DNA from: Gallionellales bacterium RIFCSPLOWO2_02_FULL_57_47
GTDB lineage: Bacteria > Pseudomonadota > Gammaproteobacteria > Burkholderiales > Gallionellaceae
DNA: 36,143 nucleotides
Direction of reading: 5' to 3'
Assembly: GCA_001801175.1 (NCBI GenBank)
Contig: MGWZ01000023.1
Span: 1 to 36,143, forward strand
Positions 23,795 through 32,861 of the stretch are shown in pieces. Every line of letters starts with the position of its first letter. The stretch's first letter is position 1. The position numbers and the translations under genes were made by a program. Under the pieces are notes generated by a model. It was not told where the DNA came from and did not search any database. It saw only the letters and a list, made by a program, of their open reading frames with translations.

Positions 23795-26473
23795 ATGGGC
23801 AAGCACTACCTCAATCCCCTGTTCGCACCCAAATCAGTCGCGGTATTCGGTGCCAGTGACCGGCCCGATTCGGTCGGCAAGATCGTGTTCCAGAACTTGC
23901 TGGAAAGCGGCTTTCAGGGCGAGCTGTATCCGGTCAACATGAAGAACCCCGTGGTGCAAGGCAAGCGCGCTTACGCATCCATCGCCGACATCGGCCTGCC
24001 GGTGGAACTGGCGGTCATCGCCACGCCGCCTCAGACCGTGCCGGGCCTCATCGAGCAGTGCGGCATCCATGGCGTGAAGGCCGCAGTCATCATCACCGCC
24101 GGATTCGGCGAAGCCGGCGCGGCAGGCGCGGCGCTGGAAAAAGAATTGCTGGAGGCCGCGCGCCGCTACAACATCCGCCTGATCGGGCCGAATTGTCTGG
24201 GCATCATGCGCCCGTCGATCGGCCTCAATGCCACCTTCAACAAGGGCGGGGCAAACACCGGCAACATCGCGTTCGTCTCGCAGTCCGGCGCGCTGTGCAC
24301 CGCGATCCTGGACTGGGCGAAGAGCAATGATGTGGGCTTCTCCAGCGTGGTGTCGATGGGCTCCTCGACCGATGTGGATTTCGGCGAGATCCTCGACTAT
24401 CTGGTGTCCGACCCTAATACCCACAGCATCCTGATGTACATCGAAGGCATCCGCAACGCGCGTATTTTCATGAGCGCGATGCGCGCCGCCGCGCGCATCA
24501 AGCCGGTGATCCTGATCAAAGTCGGCCGCCATGCGGCGGGCTCGAAGGCGGCGCTGTCGCACACCGCGTCGCTGGTCGGCGCGGACGACGTGTTCGACGC
24601 GGCGGTGAGCCGCGTCGGCGTGGTGCGCGTGCAGTCCGTCACGCAACTGTTCACCGCCGCCAAGGCGCTGTCATGCGGCTTCCGTCCGGTCGGCAACCGT
24701 CTCGCGATCGTCACCAACGGCGGCGGCCCCGGCGTGATGGCGGTCGACCGCGCCGCCGATCTGGGGCTCGCGATGGCCACGCTGTCGGACGCCACGATCG
24801 AATACCTCAACCAGTACCTGCCGCCGAACTGGCCGCACGGCAACCCGGTGGACGTCATCGGCGACGCGCAGCCGGAGCGCTACCACCATGCCGTCAAGGC
24901 CTGCCTCGAAGACGACAACGTCGACGGCGTGCTGGCGATCCTCACGCCGCAGGCGATGACCAAGCCGCTGGAATCCGCAGAGGTACTGATCGAACTTGCC
25001 AACACCCACAGCAAGCCGCTGCTGACCTGCTGGATGGGCGACGCGCAGGTGGCCGCTGCACGCGATGCATTCAACAAGGCGCACCGCCCGCATTTCCGCA
25101 CGCCGGAACCGGCGGTCGAAGTGTTCTCGCACCTGTCCGCCTACTACCGCAACCAGAAGCTGCTGATGCAGATGCCAGGCCCGTTCTCGCACCATGTCGA
25201 GCCGGATGTGGAAAGCGCGCGCCTGATCATCGAGGGCGCGATGCAGGAACACCGCAAGGTGCTGACCGAGATGGAATCCAAGGCGCTGCTGTCCGCCTTC
25301 CGCATCCCCGTCGCGCGCACGATGGTCGCGCATTCACCCAACGAAGCATTGCTGATCGCAGAGCAGCTGGGCTTCCCGATCGCGATGAAAGTCAATTCGC
25401 CCGACATCACGCACAAGAGCGATGCCGGCGGCGTCGTGCTCAACCTGAACAATGCCCACGAGGTGCGCGCCGCCTACCACCACATCATCGACAACATCCA
25501 GCACAATCGCCCCAACGCCAAGGTGGACGGCATCTCGATCGAGCCGATGATCGTCAAGCCGAATGGGCGCGAACTGATGATAGGCGTGACCAGCGACCCG
25601 GTGTTCGGGCCGGTGATCACCTTCGGCGCGGGCGGTACGGCCGTCGAGATCATGGGCGACCGCGCCGTCGCGCTGCCGCCGCTGAACAATTTCCTGGTGC
25701 GCGAGATGATCCAGGATACGCGCATCTCCAGGATGCTAGTCGCATTCCGCCACCTGGCGCCCGCCAACATGGAAGCGCTGGAGGACGTGTTGCTGCGCGT
25801 CTCGGAAATGGTATGCGAACTGCCGCTGCTCAAGGAAATGGACATCAATCCGCTGATCCTCGACGAGCACGGCGCGCTGGCCGCCGATGCGCGCGTCGTG
25901 GTGGAATACCGCCAGCCCAGCGCCGACCGCTACGCGCACATGGCGATCTATCCCTACCCCACGCAACTGGTCAGCCAGTGGCAGCTCGCCGACGGCACCG
26001 ACATCACGATCCGCCCGATCCGCCCGGAAGATGCCGGACTGGTGCAGGAATTTGTGCGCGGCCTGTCGGAAGAGTCCCGCTACTTCCGCTTCATGAACAG
26101 CATGCACGAGCTGACCGAGACCATGCTGGTGCGCTTCACCCAGATCGACTACAGCCGCGAAATGGCGCTGGTCGCCGTGACGGTCGAGCATGAACAGGAA
26201 GTCGAACTCGGCGTGGCGCGCTACGCCATCAACCCGGACGGCGACACCTGCGAATTCGCGCTGGTGGTTGCGGACAGCATGCAGGGCAAGGGCCTGGGGC
26301 AGAAGCTGATGGTCGCGCTGATGGAAGCCGCGCGCGCCAAGGGGCTGTCGGTGATCGAAGGCGAAGTGCTGAGCAACAACCACAAGATGCTCAAGCTGAT
26401 GACCCGCCTCGGCTTCGCCATCAAGGCCAGCGAAGAAGATCAGGGCATCATGAAGGTGAGCAAGCCGCTGTAG
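23795..26473 (+). CDS. Pat-like NDP-forming acyl-CoA synthetase / GNAT acetyltransferase fusion
   Basis: This 892-residue fusion starts at the ATG at 23795 (MGKHYLNPLFAPKSVAVFGA); the longer ORF start is unsupported. Residues about 1-460 form CoA-binding and ligase domains (SVAVFGASDRPDSVGK, GPNCLGIMRP, FVSQSGAL). About 490-710 is an ATP-grasp domain (FPIAMKVNSPDITHKSDAGG), and about 730-892 is a GNAT domain with the acetyl-CoA loop QGKGLGQKLM. The order matches the protein acetyltransferase Pat/YfiQ, which acetylates metabolic enzymes such as acetyl-CoA synthetase. A SHTASLVG motif in the ligase part keeps the histidine that is phosphorylated in active ADP-forming synthetases, so real acyl-CoA ligase activity is possible. 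It is divergent from a deacetylase gene. Confidence 0.9.
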   Translation: MGKHYLNPLFAPKSVAVFGASDRPDSVGKIVFQNLLESGFQGELYPVNMKNPVVQGKRAYASIADIGLPVELAVIATPPQTVPGLIEQCGIHGVKAAVIITAGFGEAGAAGAALEKELLEAARRYNIRLIGPNCLGIMRPSIGLNATFNKGGANTGNIAFVSQSGALCTAILDWAKSNDVGFSSVVSMGSSTDVDFGEILDYLVSDPNTHSILMYIEGIRNARIFMSAMRAAARIKPVILIKVGRHAAGSKAALSHTASLVGADDVFDAAVSRVGVVRVQSVTQLFTAAKALSCGFRPVGNRLAIVTNGGGPGVMAVDRAADLGLAMATLSDATIEYLNQYLPPNWPHGNPVDVIGDAQPERYHHAVKACLEDDNVDGVLAILTPQAMTKPLESAEVLIELANTHSKPLLTCWMGDAQVAAARDAFNKAHRPHFRTPEPAVEVFSHLSAYYRNQKLLMQMPGPFSHHVEPDVESARLIIEGAMQEHRKVLTEMESKALLSAFRIPVARTMVAHSPNEALLIAEQLGFPIAMKVNSPDITHKSDAGGVVLNLNNAHEVRAAYHHIIDNIQHNRPNAKVDGISIEPMIVKPNGRELMIGVTSDPVFGPVITFGAGGTAVEIMGDRAVALPPLNNFLVREMIQDTRISRMLVAFRHLAPANMEALEDVLLRVSEMVCELPLLKEMDINPLILDEHGALAADARVVVEYRQPSADRYAHMAIYPYPTQLVSQWQLADGTDITIRPIRPEDAGLVQEFVRGLSEESRYFRFMNSMHELTETMLVRFTQIDYSREMALVAVTVEHEQEVELGVARYAINPDGDTCEFALVVADSMQGKGLGQKLMVALMEAARAKGLSVIEGEVLSNNHKMLKLMTRLGFAIKASEEDQGIMKVSKPL

Positions 26474-26843
26474 CTTGCAGCCGCCTGGTACGAATTGCCT
26501 ATGTTTTTTGGCATATTGTTAATGCGGGGTTTTGCTGCTAGCGTGTATCCCCATCCATGATGATGTGGATGAAAAAGCCCGAGTAGGGCGCAATAACCGA
26601 AGGGCATTGCGCCGCATGTGAATCTCATCCGGCGGATAGCTTTGCATAGCCATCTGACTAAGCGATCAAATAACGCTCGCCAAGTCATTGGTTAACGCTG
26701 CGCTAATCCGCCCTACACGCTATCCAAAGTCACCGGAGTCGAATTGATTTGGCAAACCAAGCCAAGGGAGAAGTAAAAAATTTAAGGTGCCATGGTGAGC
26801 TAACCCCATTCATCCCTTAACAAAGGAAAGGCGATGGCATTAC
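26474..26843. other. Intergenic region with repeat, no gene seen
   Basis: These 370 bp lie between the Pat-like gene and the NnrU-like gene. The centre is a dispersed repeat (26583-26716). The last 120 bp must contain the promoter of the next gene, and a caaaggaaaggcgatgg segment lies close before it. No confident terminator or small gene was found. Confidence 0.5.
26583..26716. repeat. Long imperfect palindrome gtagggcg...cgccctac
   Basis: The element opens gtagggcgcaataaccgaag and closes ttaacgctgcgctaatccgc+cctac. Its ends are complementary and the inside carries gcattgcgccgcatgtgaat, similar to the unit at 22548. It belongs to the gtaggg-bounded repeat type of this window. Confidence 0.65.
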
Positions 26844-27494
26844 ATGACTGAATCCGTTTGGCGGGACATGGCGTTGCTGTTATTTTGCTGGATCGGGTAC
26901 TTCGTCCTGCATTCGGTGTTGGCCTCGCTGGCGGTGAAGCGCAGGGTGGCCGCTACCCGCCCGGACCTGATGCCGTATTACCGGCTGGTCTTCAACATCC
27001 TGGCGGTGCTCCTGCTGCTGCCGATCTTGTGGCTCAGCTACCGCGATTCCGGCCCGATGTTGTGGCGCTGGCAGGGAATCGCCGCCTGGCTTGCAAACGG
27101 GCTGGCGCTGGCGGCGGTAGTCGGATTCTGGCTATCGCTTAAAAGCTACGACATGCAGGAATTCCTCGGCTTTCGCCAGTTGAAATTCCACATCCGGCGG
27201 GTCGAGGATCAGGAGCACTTCCATCTTTCCCGGTTTCACCGCTACGTGCGGCACCCTTGGTATTTCTTCGGCTTGGTCATGGTCTGGACGCGCGACATGA
27301 GCGCGGCGACGCTGTTGTCCAGCATGGTGATTACGCTTTATTTCATCGTCGGGTCGCGCCTGGAGGAGAAGAAGCTGCTGGTTTATCACGGCGACACTTA
27401 CCGCCGCTACATGGCGCGCGTTCCCGGCCTGATACCCCTGCCCTGGAAATCACTTACTGCGGAGGAGGCGGAGGCGCTGTTGAAGCAAGCTTAG
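26844..27494 (+). CDS. NnrU/isoprenylcysteine-methyltransferase-like membrane protein
   Basis: This 216-residue membrane protein has four to five hydrophobic helices (for example LLFCWIGYFVLHSVLASLAV, LVFNILAVLLLLPILWL and WLANGLALAAVVGFWLSL). It carries the RHPWYFFGLV motif and a C-terminal LEEKKLLVYHGDTYRRYMAR segment typical of the ICMT/NnrU/PEMT-like S-adenosylmethionine methyltransferase fold. Members act on isoprenyl-cysteine, thiols or phospholipids; the bacterial substrates are mostly unknown, and NnrU itself is linked to denitrification. No neighbour indicates the substrate. The gene stands alone between two repeat elements and is convergent with hoxX. Confidence 0.75.
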   Translation: MTESVWRDMALLLFCWIGYFVLHSVLASLAVKRRVAATRPDLMPYYRLVFNILAVLLLLPILWLSYRDSGPMLWRWQGIAAWLANGLALAAVVGFWLSLKSYDMQEFLGFRQLKFHIRRVEDQEHFHLSRFHRYVRHPWYFFGLVMVWTRDMSAATLLSSMVITLYFIVGSRLEEKKLLVYHGDTYRRYMARVPGLIPLPWKSLTAEEAEALLKQA

Positions 27495-27500
27495 CAAGCG

Positions 27501-27584
27501 TAGGATGGGTTGAGCGTAGCGATACCCGTCAATTCATCAAATGTTATCTCAGAGATGGGTATCGCGATGCTCAACCCATCCTAC
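27501..27584. repeat. Palindrome gtaggatgggttgagc...gctcaacccatcctac
   Basis: Two arms of about 30 bp, starting gtaggatgggttgagc and ending gctcaacccatcctac, enclose a short spacer. The inner parts (tagcgatacccgtc / agatgggtatcgcgat) also pair. It lies between convergent genes and its right arm contains the hoxX stop codon (27571-27573), so the last codons of hoxX come from the repeat. Confidence 0.85.
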
Positions 27585-29472
27585 GATATCTGCCCCCCGC
27601 AATGCGTCGATGCCGCGCCAGATACAGCGGCGTCCAGGCGTGGGGAATCTTGTACACGAAGTTGTAGCGCGCCACATGGTAGCTGGGATCGAAGCCGTAA
27701 AAATTGAGTTTCATGTGTTGCAGTTCTTCGGCGCGGTAGGCATCCAGCGGCTTTTCCCGCTCGTCGCGTTCGCGCCGGGCAATCTTTTCCCGCAATAGCG
27801 CGGAGCATTCCGGACTGGCGGCCAGCCCTTCGGCGATCTGTTCTATCCTTGCCAGAAAATCTTTCCGGTCAGTTCCGAAGCAGCCGTCGATTAATCCCAT
27901 CCCGCGCGCTTCCGCCGCGCCGACCGGCAGGCGGTTCTGCGTCAGCGACGCCGCCCTCGCCTCGCCCACGCGCTTCGGCAGCAGGTAGGTCCAGTATTCC
28001 GAGCCGTACAGGTTGCCCATGCCCTTGTAGTGCGGGTTGAACACCACGCCCTCGCGCGCATAAACGCGATCCGCCGCCAGCGACAGGAACACGCCGCCCG
28101 CGCCGGCATTGCCCTGCAACGCGGCGATGGTTAGCTGGCTGCCGGTGGTGGCGATGGCGCGCGTCAGGTCGTTCATCGCGTTGATATTGCGCCAGGATTC
28201 ATCCGTCGGGCTGGCGGCGGCCTCGATGCAGTTGAGATGGATGCCGTTCGACCAGAAGTCCGCGCCGCCCATCAGCACGATCACCCGCACATCACGTTGC
28301 GTGGCGGTCAGATAAGCGTCGCGCAATCGGTCGCATTGTTCACTGCTCATCGCGCCGTTGTAGAAATCGAAATGCAGATAACCGACGTTGTTCTTTTGCT
28401 CGAACCGGATGTCGCGCCAGGTTTCGCCAGCGCTTGGCGAAAACGGATCGAGCGGCGCTTCCGGTACATCGGCGAGATGCGCTTCCAGCGCCAGTACGGC
28501 GGGTAATTTCAGCCCATACTGTTCATTGGAACTATGACCACAGTCCCTTCCCCCTTGCAGGGGGAAGGATAGGATGGGGGTAGAAGTGCGGGTAAGCAGA
28601 GTTTCTACCCCCTCCCTAACCCTCCCCCTGCAAGGGGGAGGGGATGTTGCGCCTGATGGATTGCTTGTGCTTAACCCCGATCGTTCATTATCCCATTCGT
28701 CCTTGCGCTTCAGATGGCCGATCCAAACCGCGCTGTCGAGTGTGGCGCGGCAGATCGCGCCGTTGCGTTGTGCGATGATTTTGCCAGGCTCGCTGCCGCG
28801 CAGCGTGTCCTCGGCGCAGGCATCGAACAGGTAATACTCACCTCCGCACAGCGTGTCGAGCACTCCGGGAAATCCGTCGGAGGCGTGGATCTTTTTCAGC
28901 ACCGTGCGCGTGTCATCATGACTCCAGTCAATGGCGCGATCGGCCTGTTTGATCGATGCATGCAACCGGCCGCGCACCTCGGGGCGTGAATAATCCAGCG
29001 GCTGCGGTTTGAAATCGCTGGACTGGAAACGCTCCACCGCCACCAGCACCGCGCGCACCGCCGCCTCGATCACTTCGTTGCGGTACAGGCTGCTCTTCTT
29101 CGCCAGCCGCATCGGAAAGGTTTCCGCCGCCCAGATGTCGCCGCCATCCATTTCGCCATTGGCCTGCAACACCGTGACGCCCCATTCCGCGCAATCGCGC
29201 ATGATCGCCCAGTCCAGCGCCGACGGCCCGCGGTCGCCGACGATGCCGGGATGCACCACGAAACAGACATGGTTGCGCCACACCGTCTCGGGGATGGCGC
29301 GCTTGAGGAACGGCGCGACGATGAGCTCGGGGCGATAAAGCTCGACCGCCTGCACCGTGACCGCATCGTTGATGTCGAACTCGATGGACACCTCATGCCC
29401 GCGCCGTGTCAGTTCGATATACAGGCGCTGCGCGAGGCTGTTGAAAGAGTGGGTGAGGAACAGGGTCTTCAT
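27571..29472 (-). CDS. hoxX: Hydrogenase maturation protein HoxX/HypX with in-frame repeat insertion
   Basis: HoxX makes the CO ligand of the [NiFe] centre from formyl-tetrahydrofolate, allowing maturation in air. I choose the ATG at 29472 (MKTLFLTHSFNSLAQRLYIE), giving 633 residues. The N-terminal half is a formyltransferase-like domain (HPGIVGDRGPSALDWAI, QANGEMDGGDIWAAETFPM). The C-terminal half is an enoyl-CoA-hydratase-like domain (ALQGNAGAGGVFLSLAADRV). Between them, at about residues 275-310, sits a foreign-looking SPPPCRGRVREG ... FPLQGG segment encoded by a palindromic repeat; the frame stays open. The C-terminal codons also come from a repeat. It is last in the hyp cluster, after hypE, separated by another repeat. 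Whether the protein works with the insert is unknown. Confidence 0.9.
   Translation of the reverse strand: MKTLFLTHSFNSLAQRLYIELTRRGHEVSIEFDINDAVTVQAVELYRPELIVAPFLKRAIPETVWRNHVCFVVHPGIVGDRGPSALDWAIMRDCAEWGVTVLQANGEMDGGDIWAAETFPMRLAKKSSLYRNEVIEAAVRAVLVAVERFQSSDFKPQPLDYSRPEVRGRLHASIKQADRAIDWSHDDTRTVLKKIHASDGFPGVLDTLCGGEYYLFDACAEDTLRGSEPGKIIAQRNGAICRATLDSAVWIGHLKRKDEWDNERSGLSTSNPSGATSPPPCRGRVREGVETLLTRTSTPILSFPLQGGRDCGHSSNEQYGLKLPAVLALEAHLADVPEAPLDPFSPSAGETWRDIRFEQKNNVGYLHFDFYNGAMSSEQCDRLRDAYLTATQRDVRVIVLMGGADFWSNGIHLNCIEAAASPTDESWRNINAMNDLTRAIATTGSQLTIAALQGNAGAGGVFLSLAADRVYAREGVVFNPHYKGMGNLYGSEYWTYLLPKRVGEARAASLTQNRLPVGAAEARGMGLIDGCFGTDRKDFLARIEQIAEGLAASPECSALLREKIARRERDEREKPLDAYRAEELQHMKLNFYGFDPSYHVARYNFVYKIPHAWTPLYLARHRRIAGGRYRRMG
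28544..28645. repeat. Palindromic repeat inserted in frame within hoxX
   Basis: Two hairpins, ttcccccttgcagggggaa and ctccccctgcaagggggag, are joined by complementary linkers (gatgggggtaga / tctaccccctc) around a central spacer. The roughly 100-bp unit is built like the repeats at 29534, 30714, 31238 and 35905. It lies in the hoxX frame between its two domains without stop codons. Confidence 0.85.
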
Positions 29473-29533
29473 AGATGCGTCGATACTTTTACCAAAATTT
29501 TGCTCATACAACATTTCAATCAAGCGGTCACGC

Positions 29534-29646
29534 TCCCTTCTCCCGCAGGCGGGAGAAGGGCCGGGGATGAGGGGCTGTGAACTCACTAAAACTTTCCATT
29601 GCACAACCCTCACCCCAACCCCTCTCCCGCCTGCGGGAGAGGGACT
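29534..29646. repeat. Two-hairpin repeat, copy 1 (hoxX-hypE spacer)
   Basis: The unit starts cccttctcccgcaggcggga, continues ccggggatgaggggctgtga, and after a variable spacer ends accccaacccctctcccgcc + tgcgggagaggg. Copy 2 (30714) shares this orientation and most of the sequence; copy 3 (31238) is inverted. The spacer in the centre differs between copies. The unit lies between hypE and hoxX. Confidence 0.9.
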
Positions 29647-29654
29647 ATGTAGCC

Positions 29655-30704
<1,050 letters not shown>

Positions 30705-30713
30705 CGCTTTAAC

Positions 30714-30830
30714 TCCCTTCCCCCGCAGGCGGGGGAAGGGCCGGGGATGAGGGGCTGTGAGTTTATACAAACGCAATTCATGCTCGACACCCCTCACCCC
30801 AACCCCTCTCCCGCCTGCGGGAGAGGGGCT
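30714..30830. repeat. Two-hairpin repeat, copy 2 (hypE-DUF559 junction)
   Basis: This copy starts cccttcccccgcaggcgggg, continues ccggggatgaggggctgtga, then has a 31-bp unique spacer and ends with ctctcccgcctgcgggagag. It has the same orientation as copy 1. The DUF559 gene ends inside it, so that protein's last dozen residues (APLPQAGEGLG) come from the repeat. Confidence 0.9.
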
Positions 30831-31216
30831 ATTAGATCTGAATTAGTCTCAACAACAGCCTGATAAATCACTTCCATAACTGCCTCCGTCTCCGCCAGCA
30901 TTTGATTATTCCAGAAACGCAGCACACGAATTCCTTGTGAACGCAGCCAACTATCCCGTTGTTCATCGTAATCAGCAGCCTCACCATGCTGGCCACCATC
31001 AAGCTCAATAGCCAGATTCTTCTCGACGCAATAATAATCGAGGATATATCGCCCCACCGGATGTTGCCGCCTGAATTTTGCGCCAGCGATGCGGCGATTG
31101 CGCAAAAGCATCCACAGCAAGGCTTCCGCATCCGTCATGCGGCTGCGCATTTCTCTGGCCCAGGTTCGGATATCTTCGGGAAGTTTAGCGGGGTGATGTG
31201 GTATGTAATTTTCCAT
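30794..31216 (-). CDS. DUF559 endonuclease-like protein, inserted in the hyp cluster
   Basis: This protein of about 140 residues starts at the ATG at 31216 (MENYIPHHPAKLPEDI); the ATGs at 31225 and 31234 are alternatives. It shows the DUF559 pattern: REMRSRMTDAEALLWMLLRN, then FRRQHPVGRYILDYYC, LAIELDGGQH, YDEQRDSWLRSQGIRVLRFW and N. This fold is related to Vsr/restriction-type nucleases, with the Asp and Glu/Asp residues in DYYC and IELDGGQH as likely metal ligands. It has no known role in hydrogenase maturation. It is flanked by inverted copies of one repeat (30714 and 31238), and its C-terminus (APLPQAGEGLG) is repeat-encoded, so it looks like cargo or an agent of a mobile unit. Confidence 0.85.
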   Translation of the reverse strand: MENYIPHHPAKLPEDIRTWAREMRSRMTDAEALLWMLLRNRRIAGAKFRRQHPVGRYILDYYCVEKNLAIELDGGQHGEAADYDEQRDSWLRSQGIRVLRFWNNQMLAETEAVMEVIYQAVVETNSDLIAPLPQAGEGLG

Positions 31217-31237
31217 GCGGAGCATCTTGATCATTAT

Positions 31238-31355
31238 TCCCCTCTCCCGCAGGCGGAAGAGGGGCTAGGGGTGAGGGGCTGTGTGTACCTGAAATGATGT
31301 TCATATTCGAAGACCCTCATCCCCGGCCCTTCTCCCGCCTGCGGGAGAAGGGAGT
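31238..31355. repeat. Two-hairpin repeat, copy 3 (inverted; DUF559-hypD junction)
   Basis: The reverse complement of this unit starts cccttctcccgcaggcggga and runs into ccggggatgagggtc, matching copies 1 and 2 in order; it ends in the cccctct..cctgcgggagagggg hairpin. It is thus oriented opposite to copies 1 and 2. It lies immediately upstream of the DUF559 gene and just after the hypD stop. Confidence 0.9.
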
Positions 31356-31373
31356 AGCACATATCGCCAGTCA

Positions 31374-32501
31374 TCAAGCTGCCTCCCTGAATCTTCCATA
31401 GCTGTAATGCGCCGCACACGCGCCTTCGGATGAAACCATGCACGAGCCGATCGGATTATCGGGCGTGCAGACCGTGCCGAACAGCTTGCAATCCTGCGGG
31501 CGCTTCACGCCGCGCAGGATCGCGCCGCATTCGCATGCCTTGTTGTCAGCGATCGAAATGTCCGGAATCTGAAAGCGCAATTCGGCATCGTAATCGGCGT
31601 ATTGCTTCTTGATGCGCAGCGCGCTGTAGGGCACCAATCCGAGGCCGCGCCATTCGAACACGCGGCGCAGTTCGAATACTTCCGCGACCAGCAACTGCGC
31701 CTTGACGTTGCCGTCGCGCGTCACCGCGCGCGAGAATTCGTTTTCCACTTCGGCGCGGCCTTGGTTCAACTGGCGCACCAGCATCAATATGGCCTGCATC
31801 ACGTCGAGCGGCTCGAACCCGGCGATCACCACGGGCTTCTGGAACTCCTCGGCAAAATATTCGTAAGGGCGGCTGCCGATCACCGTCGAGACATGTGCCG
31901 GGCCGATGAAGCCGTCCAGCGACAGCACGCCGAGCTGGCGGATTTCGGGCGATTGCAGGATGTGCGAAATCGCCGAGGGGGTCAGCACATGGTTGCAGAA
32001 CACGCTGAAGTTCTTGAGATCAAGCGCCTGCGCCTGTCTGATCGCCACCGCCGTCGGCGGCGTGGTGGTCTCGAAGCCGATCGCGAAAAACACCACCTGC
32101 CGCTGCGGATTCTGCTGCGCGATCTTCACCGCGTCTGCGCTGGAATACACCATGCGCACATCCGCGCCGCGCGCCTTGGCTTTCAGCAGGTTCTTGCCGT
32201 CGGCCGCCGGCACTCGCAGCATGTCGCCGTAACAACACAGGATCAGTCCCGGCATTTGCGCCAGCCGGATGGCATTCTCCACCCGGCCCGCCGGCAGCAC
32301 GCACACCGGGCAGCCGGGGCCATGGATCATGCGCACGTTGGCTGGCAACAGGTCGGCGATGCCGTAGCGCGAAATCGCGTGGGTATGGCCGCCGCAGAAT
32401 TCCATCAGGTGATAACGGCGGCTCGGGTCGGCTTCGCGTGCGATGTTCGCGGCGATGTTTTTCGCCAGCGCGCCGTCGCGGAATTCGTCGACGTATTTCA
32501 T
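31374..32501 (-). CDS. hypD: Hydrogenase maturation protein HypD
   Basis: HypD (375 residues) holds a [4Fe-4S] cluster and, with HypC, is the scaffold on which Fe(CN)2CO is assembled. Family motifs are intact: MEFCGGHTHAISRYG, HGPGCPVCVLP, FFAIGFETTTPPTA and NHVLTPSAI, and the C-terminal cysteine cluster residues ACECGAILRG, CKLFGTVCTP and GSCMVSSEGACAAHY. Length is normal. It follows hypC in the transcription order, separated by about 130 bp containing a repeat (32525-32607), and precedes the inserted DUF559 gene. Confidence 0.96.
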   Translation of the reverse strand: MKYVDEFRDGALAKNIAANIAREADPSRRYHLMEFCGGHTHAISRYGIADLLPANVRMIHGPGCPVCVLPAGRVENAIRLAQMPGLILCCYGDMLRVPAADGKNLLKAKARGADVRMVYSSADAVKIAQQNPQRQVVFFAIGFETTTPPTAVAIRQAQALDLKNFSVFCNHVLTPSAISHILQSPEIRQLGVLSLDGFIGPAHVSTVIGSRPYEYFAEEFQKPVVIAGFEPLDVMQAILMLVRQLNQGRAEVENEFSRAVTRDGNVKAQLLVAEVFELRRVFEWRGLGLVPYSALRIKKQYADYDAELRFQIPDISIADNKACECGAILRGVKRPQDCKLFGTVCTPDNPIGSCMVSSEGACAAHYSYGRFREAA

Positions 32502-32524
32502 GGAGAATTCGCCATACAGGTAAG

Positions 32525-32607
32525 CCGTTCGTGGTGAGCCCTTCGACTTCGCTCAGGAGAGCCTTGTCGAACCATGAAAGGCCCTTCGACAGGCTCAGGG
32601 CGAACGG
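32525..32607. repeat. Inverted repeat ccgttcg...cgaacgg between hypC and hypD
   Basis: The unit begins ccgttcgtggtgagcccttc and closes cgacaggctcagggcgaacg + g. Inner pieces (gtcgaaccatgaa, cttcgacttcgctcagg) match a dispersed repeat very common in proteobacterial genomes. It separates hypD from hypC and could form a hairpin in the hyp transcript. Confidence 0.75.
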
Positions 32608-32634
32608 TCAGGCGAACAATCAACCTATCCAAAT

Positions 32635-32859
32635 TCATGGGGTCATTCCGCCGATTTCCGCGAACAGCGCCAGCGTCTGCGCCGCCTCTTCCGGGTCGAG
32701 CTTCTGCAACGCGAACCCGACATGCACGATCACATAATCGCCCACCGCGACATCCTCGACCAGCGCAAGCGATATTTCCTTGCGCACCCCGCCGAGATTG
32801 ACGATGGCGCTGTCTCCGGCAATGAGTTCTTCGACGCAGGTGGGGATCGCGAGGCACAT
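32635..32859 (-). CDS. hypC: Hydrogenase maturation chaperone HypC
   Basis: This 74-residue chaperone binds HypD during Fe(CN)2CO assembly and delivers the iron to the hydrogenase large subunit. It starts with the diagnostic MCLAIP, whose Cys2 is essential, and has the typical core [22 protein letters not shown] and [14 protein letters not shown]. Length is usual. It starts 2 bp after the hypF stop, so they are co-transcribed. Confidence 0.96.
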   Translation of the reverse strand: MCLAIPTCVEELIAGDSAIVNLGGVRKEISLALVEDVAVGDYVIVHVGFALQKLDPEEAAQTLALFAEIGGMTP

Positions 32860-32861
32860 TT

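Noticed and set aside
24673-26193. 506-codon plus-strand ORF within the Pat-like gene
   Set aside because: It is an out-of-frame shadow in high-GC coding sequence, dominated by Arg/Gly/Ala.
31602-32537. 311-codon plus-strand ORF across hypD
   Set aside because: Antisense of a complete HypD with all motifs; no independent support.
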